Made by a program: the position numbers and the translations under genes. A model generated the notes under the pieces. The model did no database searches. It was not told where the DNA came from and saw nothing but the letters and a program-made list of their open reading frames with translations. From the NCBI RefSeq assembly GCF_011777505.1, contig NZ_JAATJT010000003.1:310001-374000 (forward strand): a stretch of DNA of 64,000 nt, in the 5' to 3' direction. Source of the DNA: Gaetbulibacter sp. S0825 (GTDB taxonomy: Bacteria; Bacteroidota; Bacteroidia; Flavobacteriales; Flavobacteriaceae). Position 1 is the first letter of the stretch; every line of letters starts with the position of its first letter. This document shows positions 19,982 to 28,732 of this stretch, piece after piece.

Positions 19982-20581
19982 ATGATGAAATCTAAAATAA
20001 TGCTATTTGCAATAGCTTTTGCTTTTCAAGGAATTTCTAATGCGCAAAACTCATCACTGTTTAATGGAAAAAATTTAGATGGATGGCAAATTTATGGTAC
20101 CGAAAAATGGTATGTTAATGATGGAGTTTTAATATGTGAAAGTGGCGATGATAAAGAGTATGGTTACCTAGGGACTAACAAGTACTATAAAGATTTTATT
20201 TTAACCTTAGAATTTAAACAAGAATCTAATGGAAATAGTGGCGTTTTTATTAGATCTACAGTCGATGGTATTAAAGTAAAAGGTTGGCAAGTTGAAGTTG
20301 CGCCAATGGGAAATCACACAGGCGGTGTCTACGAATCTTATGGTCGTGGATGGTTAATAAAACCTGACCCGGAAAATGAAAAAGTTTTAAAGGAAGGTGA
20401 ATGGAATTTAATGAAAATTAAAGTTCAAGGTGCTAATTTAACTTCTTGGTTAAATGGTACTAAAATGGTTGACTTTAAAGACGAAAAAATTGGTGAAGGA
20501 GAAGGAGGAATAGTTTTACAAATTCATAGTGGAGGCAATGTAAAAGTGAGTTGGAGAAATATTACTATTAAAGAACTTTAA
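19982..20581 (+). CDS. Exported DUF1080 / 3-keto-disaccharide hydrolase family protein
   Basis: 199 residues: signal peptide (MMKSKIMLFAIAFAFQGISNAQ) followed by one concanavalin-like DUF1080 domain. Motifs are SLFNGKNLDGWQIYG, LTLEFKQESNGNSGVFIRS, GWQVEVAPMGNHTGGVYE and WNLMKIKVQGANLTSWLNG. Members of this family cleave 3-keto-glycosides or bind glycans, commonly in the periplasm of Bacteroidetes and Planctomycetes. The substrate is not evident here and no sugar-oxidising partner (such as a Gfo/Idh enzyme) is adjacent. The second Met (19985) is an equally good start. It is followed 47 bases later by another exported protein. Confidence 0.87.
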   Translation: MMKSKIMLFAIAFAFQGISNAQNSSLFNGKNLDGWQIYGTEKWYVNDGVLICESGDDKEYGYLGTNKYYKDFILTLEFKQESNGNSGVFIRSTVDGIKVKGWQVEVAPMGNHTGGVYESYGRGWLIKPDPENEKVLKEGEWNLMKIKVQGANLTSWLNGTKMVDFKDEKIGEGEGGIVLQIHSGGNVKVSWRNITIKEL

Positions 20582-20628
20582 ATAATACTATATCATTGAT
20601 TTCATAATTCAATTTACCTAAAATAACT

Positions 20629-21129
20629 ATGAATAAGTTTTACCTCATCAGCCTTTTAATAGTACTATGCTTTTCGTGCAACAAACCAGTATCGTTTTCC
20701 ATTGAAAAGGAAACCGAAAACATATTAAAGTTACATCACGCTCAAAGAGAGTATCACTTTAACAAAGATTCTATTGCTTTTGCAAATCAACTTTCTAAAA
20801 ATTTTGTTTCTGTAAACAAAGGCGAAATAAGTAACCCAACAAAAGAAGCTACTATTTCAAGATACAACAACTATTTCTCATCTGTGGAATTTGTAAAATG
20901 GGATGATGTCTCCGAACCTATAGTTAGATTTTCTGACGATGGTAGTTTGGCTTACACCATAGTTGATAAAGTGGTGCGTGTAGCATACAAAAATGAAAAC
21001 GATAGTTTAGTTGAAAGTGAAACTCATTTTGCTTGGACTGCTATTTACAAAAAATATGACAACGACTGGAAAATAGACCACGTTGCTTCTACCGACAAGC
21101 CAAGTATTATAGGTTCTATAGATAATTAA
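20629..21129 (+). CDS. Lipoprotein with SnoaL/NTF2-like (DUF4440-type) fold
   Basis: 166 residues starting with a lipoprotein signal (MNKFYLISLLIVLCFSC, lipobox CFSC). The mature part has the pattern of a small cone-shaped NTF2-like domain: an N-terminal helix region (ENILKLHHAQREYHF), a central segment ISRYNNYFSSVEFVKWDD, and closing strands DKVVRVAYKNEND and HFAWTAIYKKYDNDWKIDH. Such exported domains are widespread and functionally undetermined; some bind small hydrophobic ligands. The last four bases overlap the end of the convergent DUF3820 gene. Confidence 0.75.
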   Translation: MNKFYLISLLIVLCFSCNKPVSFSIEKETENILKLHHAQREYHFNKDSIAFANQLSKNFVSVNKGEISNPTKEATISRYNNYFSSVEFVKWDDVSEPIVRFSDDGSLAYTIVDKVVRVAYKNENDSLVESETHFAWTAIYKKYDNDWKIDHVASTDKPSIIGSIDN

Positions 21130-21356
21130 GACGTTCTTCTAATATTCCTCACCAACTCTTCCAAACCATTTACTTTAAGCTCATAAACTGTTGCGAGCAT
21201 CTCACCTATTTGCCCTTTAGGGAAGCCTTTAGTTTTATACCACACCACATAATGTTCAGGTAAATCTATCATGTATCTGCCTTTATATTTACCATATGGC
21301 ATTTTGGTGTTAGCTAGTTTTACTAGAAATTGTTTGCTTTGATTTTCGTTGAGCAT
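21126..21356 (-). CDS. DUF3820 family protein
   Basis: 76 residues. The core MPYGKYKGRYMIDLPEHYV followed by WYKTKGFPKGQIGEML is the DUF3820 signature, related to the C-terminal accessory domain found on ExoX-like exonucleases such as the protein at 45697-46473. It has no catalytic motif of its own. Its ATG overlaps the stop codon of the upstream DUF922 gene (TAATG arrangement), indicating translational coupling. Family name in databases (quorum-sensing-regulated virulence factor) comes from a Pseudomonas homologue and should not be carried over. Confidence 0.85.
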   Translation of the reverse strand: MLNENQSKQFLVKLANTKMPYGKYKGRYMIDLPEHYVVWYKTKGFPKGQIGEMLATVYELKVNGLEELVRNIRRTS

Positions 21357-21889
21357 TATGAACTGTAACGTGACAATTTATTAAGTGCTTCAATTATCTT
21401 GGTTTGCCACTCTTGTTGTTTCTCTAAGTCTTGAGAATGCCTTGTTTCGGCATCATATCTTTTTTGTAATGCTTCCAACTCCTTATTAATGGCTTCATGT
21501 AAACGATTCATTTGATTATCAATATTCATTGTGAATCTTGTTTTTTCAATACGCTGCCTAAACAAGCGTGCATGGAGTTCGGTAATATCAAAATGTAATC
21601 GTTCGTGATTTAATATATTATTATCCGCTTTCTCTTTTAAATACCAAGATTTGTTCGGATAGAAATCGGCACGGATATTATAATGATAATCTATTAATCG
21701 AGTATCTGATTTTTTTGTAGAATAACTAAAAGTAATTCCTGAAGCCGTAACAGCTACTGAGTTATTACTAGGTTTTGGCTCGCCACGAAAGTCACTCCAT
21801 TCTAATCGATTATTTAAGTCCCAACTTATAGTTGGGCCATCTTGAAATTGGAATAAGGATAAAAAACAAACTAAAAAAAATCTGTGCAT
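21356..21889 (-). CDS. DUF922 exported protein with HExxH motif (putative metalloprotease)
   Basis: 177 residues. A short hydrophobic N-terminus (MHRFFLVCFLSLFQ) suggests export. Residues 20-35 (ISWDLNNRLEWSDFRGEP) match the DUF922 start. Residues 95-99 read HERLH, a zinc-protease HExxH motif, within LNHERLHFDITELHARLF, with E104 and H106 nearby; the C-terminal RYDAETRHSQD (about 143-153) is the second conserved block and may supply another ligand. Metalloprotease activity is an inference from this motif. The gene is translationally coupled to DUF3820 and lies 43 bases from the LysM gene upstream. Confidence 0.8.
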   Translation of the reverse strand: MHRFFLVCFLSLFQFQDGPTISWDLNNRLEWSDFRGEPKPSNNSVAVTASGITFSYSTKKSDTRLIDYHYNIRADFYPNKSWYLKEKADNNILNHERLHFDITELHARLFRQRIEKTRFTMNIDNQMNRLHEAINKELEALQKRYDAETRHSQDLEKQQEWQTKIIEALNKLSRYSS

Positions 21890-21932
21890 AGCAAAGCAAT
21901 TAATTACAGAAAAAACGCAAGATTAATTACTA

Positions 21933-23870
21933 TTATTGTTTTACTTCAACAATTCTAAGATTATCAAACTTTACAATATACATTGCTTCGTTGTAGTAAC
22001 CGCCAAACATTTTTTTACCATAACGGAACTTGTTCTCGACATACTCTGTTTCAATATCGTTTGAAGACGCATCGTATAAATCGTCTGCATAAGCCAAACG
22101 CAGCAACACATCCATTGTAAGGTCAAAACCTCTAATAGCATAACGATTTGGAGTGGTGTAAAACTTTTTTTGGTAAGCCTTTACAAAACTATCCGTTTGA
22201 TCTTCGCTAATTGGCCTATTGGGTGATGGGTAATGAAATTTTAACTTAGACAGGGTAATATTGGATACATTATCGCGGTCAAAAGCCCCATTTTTATCGC
22301 TTGTTAACAGTACTACTTCACGTTCAATTTTCAAGTCTTCATCAAAACCGATAAACCCAGACAGCATACTTGTTACGTTAGATATAAAGCCTTCGTTGTC
22401 TGATTCTAGAAAGACCATATTAAGACCTTCTCTAAGTTCTTTTTCAATATCATCCTTCAAAATGTAAAATTGATCTTTTCCTGTTTCATCATCAACACGA
22501 GAAAAAACCTGATTAGATAATGAAAATTCTTGCTTTAGTAGGTTACTTTCATTACGATGTTTTTGATCGGAAATAATTAAAATTCGACTAGGAACTGTAT
22601 CCAATTGCTTTACAAATTCCACAATGCGTTTACGCTTTAACTCATTAGTTGGAATGGTTTGAAATACATTGTTATATAGATTGCTGGTTTCCATCACTGG
22701 AGACACCATTGGTACATTATCGCGACGTAACATAGTTGCTGCGCGATCAAAATTTTGAGGTATAAATGGTCCTATAACTGCATCATAATTTGAGAAATCT
22801 TTGTCATTTATAATATTTGCAACCTCGCTTTCTCTTGCTTTAGTATCATACACGTCTAACTTGGTAGAAATACCTAACTGTTTAGCAGAATCTAAGGCCA
22901 TTAAAACACCTGTATGAAAATCTATTGTTCTAGTTATTAAAACGTTTTCGTCACTTAACATATCCTTTACATCCTCTGTAGCATTCATATCAACACGATC
23001 CAATCTAAAAGGTAGCATCACTGCCAAGTTCTTTGTTTCGAAATTGCTTATTTTATTAGCTAATACTGAACGTTCAATATCTCCCGAACCACTATTGTCA
23101 TTAACATCTTTAGGTACTTTAATAATCATACCTGCTTTTAAACCGCCTTCTTTTAACTCGGGATTTAATTCTTCTATTTCCTCTTGCGATAAACCTAGTT
23201 TACGTTTTAAAGCGAAAAAACCTTCACGAGGCACAACTGTGTAATAACCAAATTCTTCATCAATCTCTTTTTCTTCATTATTGGCAATATTTGGTACATT
23301 GATTTTTTGACCAACTTGTAAAGTATCTGCTATTTTAGGGTTGAGTTTTTCTAACTCATCGACAGTGATTCCAAATTTATAAGCGATGCGCCATTTGCCT
23401 TCTTTAGGTTGTACTTGATAACTTCTTAGGGTATTTTCTAATGTTGTGGTAGTATTTACTTTATCGTATTTTGGAATATTTATCCTATCTCCTTTTCTAA
23501 GGTTTTCAGAATATAATCTATTGTTATGTTTTTTTAAATCATCAACGGTCACATTATAAATTTTACTAATGCTATATAAAGTTTCTCTACGTTTTACTTT
23601 GTGTGTTTTATAACCAACCAATTTAGTCACCTCTGTCTCCACAGGACTATCTAACACCTTAGATTCAGGTATAATAATTACCATATTAGGTTGCAGGCTG
23701 TTTTTAGCATCAGGGTTTAAAGCATAAATATCGTAAGGTGTAACCATGTATATTTTTGCAATACTTTCAATGGTTTCACCAACCTTTACTTTATGTGTTT
23801 TATAACCTTGTGCTTTAGCAGACATGCTAAAAAGAATTACAAAACTTAAACTAACTAAAAATTTCTTCAT
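21933..23870 (-). CDS. Four-LysM protein fused to a periplasmic-binding-like domain
   Basis: 645 residues with a signal peptide ending SAKAQ. Four LysM units occupy about residues 23-67, 87-133, 149-194 and 208-254 (for example YKTHKVKVGETIESIAKIY and YKTHKVKRRETLYSISKIY). From about residue 275 to the end is a type I periplasmic-binding fold of the amino-acid/branched-chain receptor class (NLAVMLPFRLDRVDM, YDAVIGPFIPQNFDRAA, NVPMVSPVMETSN, YAIRGFDLTMDVLLRLAY). LysM should bind peptidoglycan, while the C-terminal lobes would bind a ligand or muropeptide. It lies 70 bases downstream of guaA. Confidence 0.9.
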   Translation of the reverse strand: MKKFLVSLSFVILFSMSAKAQGYKTHKVKVGETIESIAKIYMVTPYDIYALNPDAKNSLQPNMVIIIPESKVLDSPVETEVTKLVGYKTHKVKRRETLYSISKIYNVTVDDLKKHNNRLYSENLRKGDRINIPKYDKVNTTTTLENTLRSYQVQPKEGKWRIAYKFGITVDELEKLNPKIADTLQVGQKINVPNIANNEEKEIDEEFGYYTVVPREGFFALKRKLGLSQEEIEELNPELKEGGLKAGMIIKVPKDVNDNSGSGDIERSVLANKISNFETKNLAVMLPFRLDRVDMNATEDVKDMLSDENVLITRTIDFHTGVLMALDSAKQLGISTKLDVYDTKARESEVANIINDKDFSNYDAVIGPFIPQNFDRAATMLRRDNVPMVSPVMETSNLYNNVFQTIPTNELKRKRIVEFVKQLDTVPSRILIISDQKHRNESNLLKQEFSLSNQVFSRVDDETGKDQFYILKDDIEKELREGLNMVFLESDNEGFISNVTSMLSGFIGFDEDLKIEREVVLLTSDKNGAFDRDNVSNITLSKLKFHYPSPNRPISEDQTDSFVKAYQKKFYTTPNRYAIRGFDLTMDVLLRLAYADDLYDASSNDIETEYVENKFRYGKKMFGGYYNEAMYIVKFDNLRIVEVKQ

Positions 23871-23940
23871 GTGTTATTTTTAAATGTATATACGTAATTA
23901 TTGCTTATATAGACTTAGACACAAGCAGGTCACATATATT

Positions 23941-25476
23941 TTATTCCCATTCAATGGTTGCTGGTGGCTTCGAGCTAATATCATATACTACTCTATTAAC
24001 GCCTTTCACCTTATTTATTATGTCATTTGATGTTTTTTGCAAAAATTCATACGGTAAATTTACCCAATCGGCTGTCATTCCATCTGTACTTTCTACTGCT
24101 CTAAGCGCAACACATTTCTCATACGTACGCTCATCGCCCATCACTCCAACACTGTTTACAGGGAGCAACATTGCTCCAGCTTGCCAAACTTTATCGTATA
24201 AACCCCAATCTTTTAAACCATTGATAAAAATGGCATCTACCTCTTGTAATATACGAACTTTTTCAGCTGTAATATCTCCTAGAATCCTGATAGCCAAACC
24301 TGGACCAGGAAATGGATGTCTGCCTAATAGCTCTGCATCAATTCCCAAAGAAGCACCTACACGTCTCACCTCATCTTTAAATAAGGCTTTTAATGGCTCT
24401 ACTACTTTTAGCTTCATAAAGTCTGGCAATCCACCAACATTATGATGACTTTTAATAGTTGCACTTGGTCCTCCAGTTGCCGAAACACTTTCAATAACAT
24501 CAGGATAAATGGTGCCTTGTGCTAACCACTTAACATCTTCTATTAAATGTGCTTCATCATCAAACACTTCAATGAACGCGCGACCTATTGCTTTACGTTT
24601 TTTCTCAGGGTCGCTTTCTCCAGCTAGTGCATCCAAAAAGCGTGCCGAAGCATCAACACCTTTTACATTAAGCCCCATTCCTTCGTATTGATTAAGTACA
24701 TTTTCGAACTCATTTTTACGAAGCAAACCATTATTTACAAACACGCAGTATAAGTTCTTTCCAATGGCTTTATTCAATAATACAGCAGCTACTGTAGAAT
24801 CGACTCCACCAGATAATCCAAGAACTACTTTATCGTTTCCAATCTTAGCTTTTAAGGCTTCGACGGTTTCTTCTACAAAAGAATCTGGCGTCCAATCTGG
24901 GTTTACTTCAGCAATATTTATTAAAAAGTTTTCTAGTAGTTGCTTTCCGTCTGTAGAATGATAAACTTCAGGATGAAACTGAATTGCAAAGGTAGTTTCT
25001 CCATTAATCTTATAAGCTGCATTTTGCACATCATGTGTGCTTGCTAATAATTCACCATTGGTTGGCAATTCTTTAATGGTATCACTATGACTCATCCAAA
25101 CTTGCGAGCCTTCAGAAATACCTTCTAGAAAAGCTTCACCTTCCTTTACATAAGATAGTTTAGCACGTCCATATTCTCTGGTATTTGAAGGTGCTACATT
25201 ACCACCAGAAAAATGTGCTAAATATTGTGCACCATAACAAACACCTAATAAAGGTTTTTTACCTCTAATATTCGAAAGATCAGGATGCAAAGCTTCGTCA
25301 CCTCTTACTGAGAATGGACTTCCAGAAAGGATGACTGCCTTGTAATCGTCAATATTTGTTGGAATTTTGTTGAATGGATGTATCTCGGAATAGATGTTGA
25401 GTTCCCTAACTCTACGTGCAATAAGCTGTGTGTATTGCGATCCGAAGTCTAAAATAAGTACCTTGTCGTGTTGCAT
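23941..25476 (-). CDS. guaA: GMP synthase (glutamine-hydrolysing)
   Basis: 511 residues from the ATG at 25476 ([17 protein letters not shown]); a TTG two codons upstream is less likely. It aminates XMP to GMP. The N-terminal glutaminase has the nucleophile in [13 protein letters not shown] and the His/Glu pair in [10 protein letters not shown]. The ATP-pyrophosphatase domain has [11 protein letters not shown], and the dimerisation domain ends with [11 protein letters not shown]. All catalytic motifs are intact. The promoter ends so close to the ATG that the transcript is predicted to be leaderless or nearly so. The LysM gene follows on the same strand. Confidence 0.98.
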   Translation of the reverse strand: MQHDKVLILDFGSQYTQLIARRVRELNIYSEIHPFNKIPTNIDDYKAVILSGSPFSVRGDEALHPDLSNIRGKKPLLGVCYGAQYLAHFSGGNVAPSNTREYGRAKLSYVKEGEAFLEGISEGSQVWMSHSDTIKELPTNGELLASTHDVQNAAYKINGETTFAIQFHPEVYHSTDGKQLLENFLINIAEVNPDWTPDSFVEETVEALKAKIGNDKVVLGLSGGVDSTVAAVLLNKAIGKNLYCVFVNNGLLRKNEFENVLNQYEGMGLNVKGVDASARFLDALAGESDPEKKRKAIGRAFIEVFDDEAHLIEDVKWLAQGTIYPDVIESVSATGGPSATIKSHHNVGGLPDFMKLKVVEPLKALFKDEVRRVGASLGIDAELLGRHPFPGPGLAIRILGDITAEKVRILQEVDAIFINGLKDWGLYDKVWQAGAMLLPVNSVGVMGDERTYEKCVALRAVESTDGMTADWVNLPYEFLQKTSNDIINKVKGVNRVVYDISSKPPATIEWE

Positions 25477-25479
25477 GTG

Positions 25480-25509
25480 CAAAAGTAATCATTTGCTATT
25501 TTTTAGCAA
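25480..25509 (-). promoter_or_regulatory. Promoter of guaA (TTG-N19-TACTTTTG)
   Basis: On the minus strand TTG (25509-25507) is followed after exactly 19 bases by TACTTTTG (25487-25480), a full TAnnTTTG match. The -7 box ends only three bases before the A of the ATG at 25476, so transcription would start at or next to the initiation codon. Confidence 0.7.
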
Positions 25510-25567
25510 CTTTTAAATTAGAAATTTTTGCTACTTTTCTACAAGTTTTTAACAACAAAAATCCACA

Positions 25568-26938
25568 TTAAGCCATAGTATCTAGAATCATCTTGATATC
25601 TTCTTCGGTGGTATCTGGATTAATAAAACAAAAACGAGAAACAGTTTCAAATGTATCTCCGTTTTTCCACTTTGTAGGCGTAACTAAAGCAAATCCCTTG
25701 TCGTGATTATCATAAGTCCAATTCGTATAATCTTCTGGAATCCAACCTTTTCTTCTATATAATACACAAGACAAACTAGGTTCTCTAACCAATTCAACAT
25801 TAGGATTATCTTCAATCATTTTACCAGCTATTTGAGCTAGTTCAATGCCACGTTCAACAGCTTCTTTATATTTATCGGTTCCATGAGTTGCTAATGAGAA
25901 CCATAAAGGTAATCCTCTCACACGACGTGTCAGTTGTATTTGATAATCGGTTGGGTTAAAACCATGTGCGCCTTCATCTTTAAAAATATCTAAGTACGAC
26001 CCTTGTTGTGAATGCGCTTTCTTAGCAAATTCGGGACGTCTATAAATAACTGCTCCACAATCGTAAGGTGAAAACATCCATTTATGAGGGTCTATGGTAA
26101 TACTATCTGCTCTTTCAATTCCGTTGAATAAATGTCGAACAGAATCGGCCACCAAAGCACCTCCTCCATAAGCAGCATCTACATGAAACCAAATTCTTTC
26201 GTTATCGCAAACCTCAGCAATACCTTCTAAATCATCAATAATCCCTGCATTGGTAGTTCCTCCTGTAGCTACTACTGCAAAGAGTCTCTTACGTTGATGG
26301 AAGTTTAGATTATCAATTGTTTCGCGAAGTGCAACTCCCGTTAGTTTTTCTTCAGAATCCACCAATAGAATATCAACATCGGCCACTTTTGCCATGGCTT
26401 TAATTGATGAGTGTGCTCCACTTGATGTTATAATTAACCCTTTTTCTCTCTTATAAGTATCGTCTTCTCTCCAATGCTCACGAGCTGTTACAATAGCAGA
26501 AAGGTTTGCAGCAGTTCCGCCACTTGTGAATACTCCAAAGGCACCTTCTGGTAATCCTGTTAAAGAAACAATCCATTTCATGGCTTCGTTTTCACAAAAA
26601 ATACCTCCAGCACCTTCCATCCAATATGCACCATGAATACTAGACACCGATGTCACCAAATCGAACATTACCGCAGCTCTTGTAGGAGCAGCAGGCACAA
26701 ATGCCAAATTACGTGGATGATCTACAGGCACATTGGCTTTTGCTAAATGCTCTTTCCATAATTGAAATGCCTTTTCGCCACCAATGCCATGATTAGTAAT
26801 TGTTTCGCCAACTAAGCTTTTTAGCACTTCGGCTTTTTGAGGTTTTCCAACTTTTTGTTTGGTATGTGAAATGCGATCAATAGCGTATTTCATGACGTCC
26901 ATGGTCATTTCAATAAGCTCAAAATCTATCTTATGCAT
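25568..26938 (-). CDS. PLP-dependent group II decarboxylase (glutamate/aromatic amino acid type)
   Basis: 456 residues with the group II decarboxylase fold. FGVFTSGGTAANLSAI binds the cofactor phosphate, FHVDAAYGGGALV supplies the PLP-nitrogen aspartate, and the Schiff-base lysine is in SITIDPHKWMFSPYDCG. The family includes glutamate, tyrosine, tryptophan and diaminobutyrate decarboxylases; the substrate cannot be deduced by eye. The gene begins three bases after the bshC stop codon, so the pair is one operon, which makes a link with cysteine- or thiol-related metabolism worth considering. Confidence 0.88.
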   Translation of the reverse strand: MHKIDFELIEMTMDVMKYAIDRISHTKQKVGKPQKAEVLKSLVGETITNHGIGGEKAFQLWKEHLAKANVPVDHPRNLAFVPAAPTRAAVMFDLVTSVSSIHGAYWMEGAGGIFCENEAMKWIVSLTGLPEGAFGVFTSGGTAANLSAIVTAREHWREDDTYKREKGLIITSSGAHSSIKAMAKVADVDILLVDSEEKLTGVALRETIDNLNFHQRKRLFAVVATGGTTNAGIIDDLEGIAEVCDNERIWFHVDAAYGGGALVADSVRHLFNGIERADSITIDPHKWMFSPYDCGAVIYRRPEFAKKAHSQQGSYLDIFKDEGAHGFNPTDYQIQLTRRVRGLPLWFSLATHGTDKYKEAVERGIELAQIAGKMIEDNPNVELVREPSLSCVLYRRKGWIPEDYTNWTYDNHDKGFALVTPTKWKNGDTFETVSRFCFINPDTTEEDIKMILDTMA

Positions 26939-26941
26939 GTG

Positions 26942-28543
26942 TTACAGTTCTAATATTAAAAAATCTCCCTTTAGAGGTTGCAAATTTAATACTAACTGTT
27001 GGATTAATTGGTCTCCAAACTCAAGATAAAGTTCAGAAAAATTTAAATTCCGTTCTTGTAAACTTTGACCTGGGAATAATTGGTTTTGAATCTCTGTAAT
27101 TCGAGATATTTGGTCATTCAATTTTCGTTTTTGTGCTTTTAGTAATCGTTTCTCCAAATTAGCTAACCCTTTGATTTGCTTTTTTTCTTGAGCAGCTACT
27201 GCTCCAAGAAAGGATTTATCAGTTTTTTTAGCTAATTCATAAAGTGACTTAAACTGCTTTTGAAGATGTTCTTTTTGTGGTGAGAAATCTATATCTATAG
27301 TTGATAATCTTTTAACTTGTTTATTAATTAAATCGTTTTGTTTAGAAAACAATTCATTTAATGACACTCCTAATTTTTTTAGTTTTTCAGATTGTTTTGG
27401 TGTTTTAATTAGGACAGAATTACGTAACAACAGTATTGGAAAAGGAGCTTTAACTTCCTTAAAATAATTCTTCAATTGAAACCAATATGCTAATTCTCCT
27501 CCTCCTCCAATATAACATAGGTTTGGCAAAATAACTTCTTGATATAAGGGACGCATAATCACATTTGGACTGAATCGTTCAGGGTGCGTATCTAATTCTT
27601 CTAAAATTTCGCTTTCAGTAAATGAAATATCAGTATCATTTATAACATAGTTACCATTCTGCTTAACTATTCGTTCACGTAAACCATCTTTTAAATAGAA
27701 CAGATTAATCTCTCTAGGATTAACTTGTATTTTATAATTACTTGGCAAATCGTTTATATCCTGATTTGTTTGTGACACAGCTTTATAGGAGGTTAGATTT
27801 AAAAGTTCTTCTTTAATATAAGGTGCAAAAAGTCTTTTTAAATCTTGATTATTAGCATCAATAATCACTAATCCAAGTTCTTTAAATAATTCATTAGCTA
27901 TATATCTTGTAGCATCAGCAAGATTCTTATGCTTTAAATAGGCGCTATTAAAAAGTTCCTTCAAAAAATTAGCATTTTGACCTTGACCTAACTCTTTAGA
28001 GTAAGTTTCAAAAATTTTATCTAATCCGTTAGTATCTAATTCTCCAACACCTCCGCTTGCGTCTCTATTCCATCTAACTTTTTTGCCTTTAAAATTGAAA
28101 TAGTTAATCTCATCAAAATCATGATCTTCACTAGCCATCCAATAGATTGGCACAAAATTATGCTTAGGGTATTTAGCTTTTAATTCTTTAGTAAGATTAA
28201 TTGTTGAAATTATTTTATACAAAAAATACAAAGGACCTGTGAACAAATTAAGCTGATGTCCTGTTGTTATTGTAAATGCATTTGGTTCTTTTAACAAAGC
28301 AATATTATCAAACGTAGCCTTTGAAGTTTCAACATGTTCGTATTGCTTTTTTAATGCAGAAACTAATACATTGCGATTAGCTATGCTATAACTTGTAGCT
28401 TTCTCGTTAATCTGGTCTTTAAAGTTTTCCAGCTTTGGAAAACGGTTATAAAAAGGTTGTAATTCTTGATGTTCATCAAGATAATCACATATTAAAGAAG
28501 AAAAATAGTTAGTGTCTCTAAACGGAATACAATCGGTTGGCAT
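26942..28543 (-). CDS. bshC: Bacillithiol biosynthesis cysteine-adding enzyme BshC
   Basis: 533 residues, the usual length. BshC adds cysteine to glucosaminyl-malate in the last step of bacillithiol synthesis. Visible signatures are the N-terminal CIPFRDTNYFSSLICDYL, ITTGHQLNLFTGPLYFLYK, VPIYWMASEDHDFDEINYF, and LCYIGGGGELAYWFQLK, followed by a long coiled coil (about residues 395-490). It shows that this organism makes bacillithiol. bshA and bshB are not in the window. It is followed directly by a PLP decarboxylase gene. Confidence 0.94.
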   Translation of the reverse strand: MPTDCIPFRDTNYFSSLICDYLDEHQELQPFYNRFPKLENFKDQINEKATSYSIANRNVLVSALKKQYEHVETSKATFDNIALLKEPNAFTITTGHQLNLFTGPLYFLYKIISTINLTKELKAKYPKHNFVPIYWMASEDHDFDEINYFNFKGKKVRWNRDASGGVGELDTNGLDKIFETYSKELGQGQNANFLKELFNSAYLKHKNLADATRYIANELFKELGLVIIDANNQDLKRLFAPYIKEELLNLTSYKAVSQTNQDINDLPSNYKIQVNPREINLFYLKDGLRERIVKQNGNYVINDTDISFTESEILEELDTHPERFSPNVIMRPLYQEVILPNLCYIGGGGELAYWFQLKNYFKEVKAPFPILLLRNSVLIKTPKQSEKLKKLGVSLNELFSKQNDLINKQVKRLSTIDIDFSPQKEHLQKQFKSLYELAKKTDKSFLGAVAAQEKKQIKGLANLEKRLLKAQKRKLNDQISRITEIQNQLFPGQSLQERNLNFSELYLEFGDQLIQQLVLNLQPLKGDFLILEL

Positions 28544-28732
28544 AGTTAGCTTTCAAATCTTTTGTAAATATACTGCTCTTTTATCTATTTGAAATTTTCA
28601 CTTGGTTAAAAAAAGACTAAAATTTAACTGTTTTCTTCAAACGCTAATTTTTTGCAAAAAATATGTTCAAAACTACCAATGTTCGCTTTGGGTTTATATC
28701 TTTATAGCTACTATTTTTTAAATCAACCAATA

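Noticed and set aside
23954-24445. A 163-codon open frame antisense to guaA
   Set aside because: It lies fully inside the intact guaA gene; its composition reflects the opposite strand and it has no recognisable motif or promoter.
25477-25567. Purine riboswitch upstream of guaA
   Set aside because: The interval is too short, has no conserved aptamer pairing and the promoter lies directly at the ATG.
28652-28732. Upstream TTG start for the M14 peptidase
   Set aside because: It would place 27 extra residues before a clean signal peptide starting at 28733.
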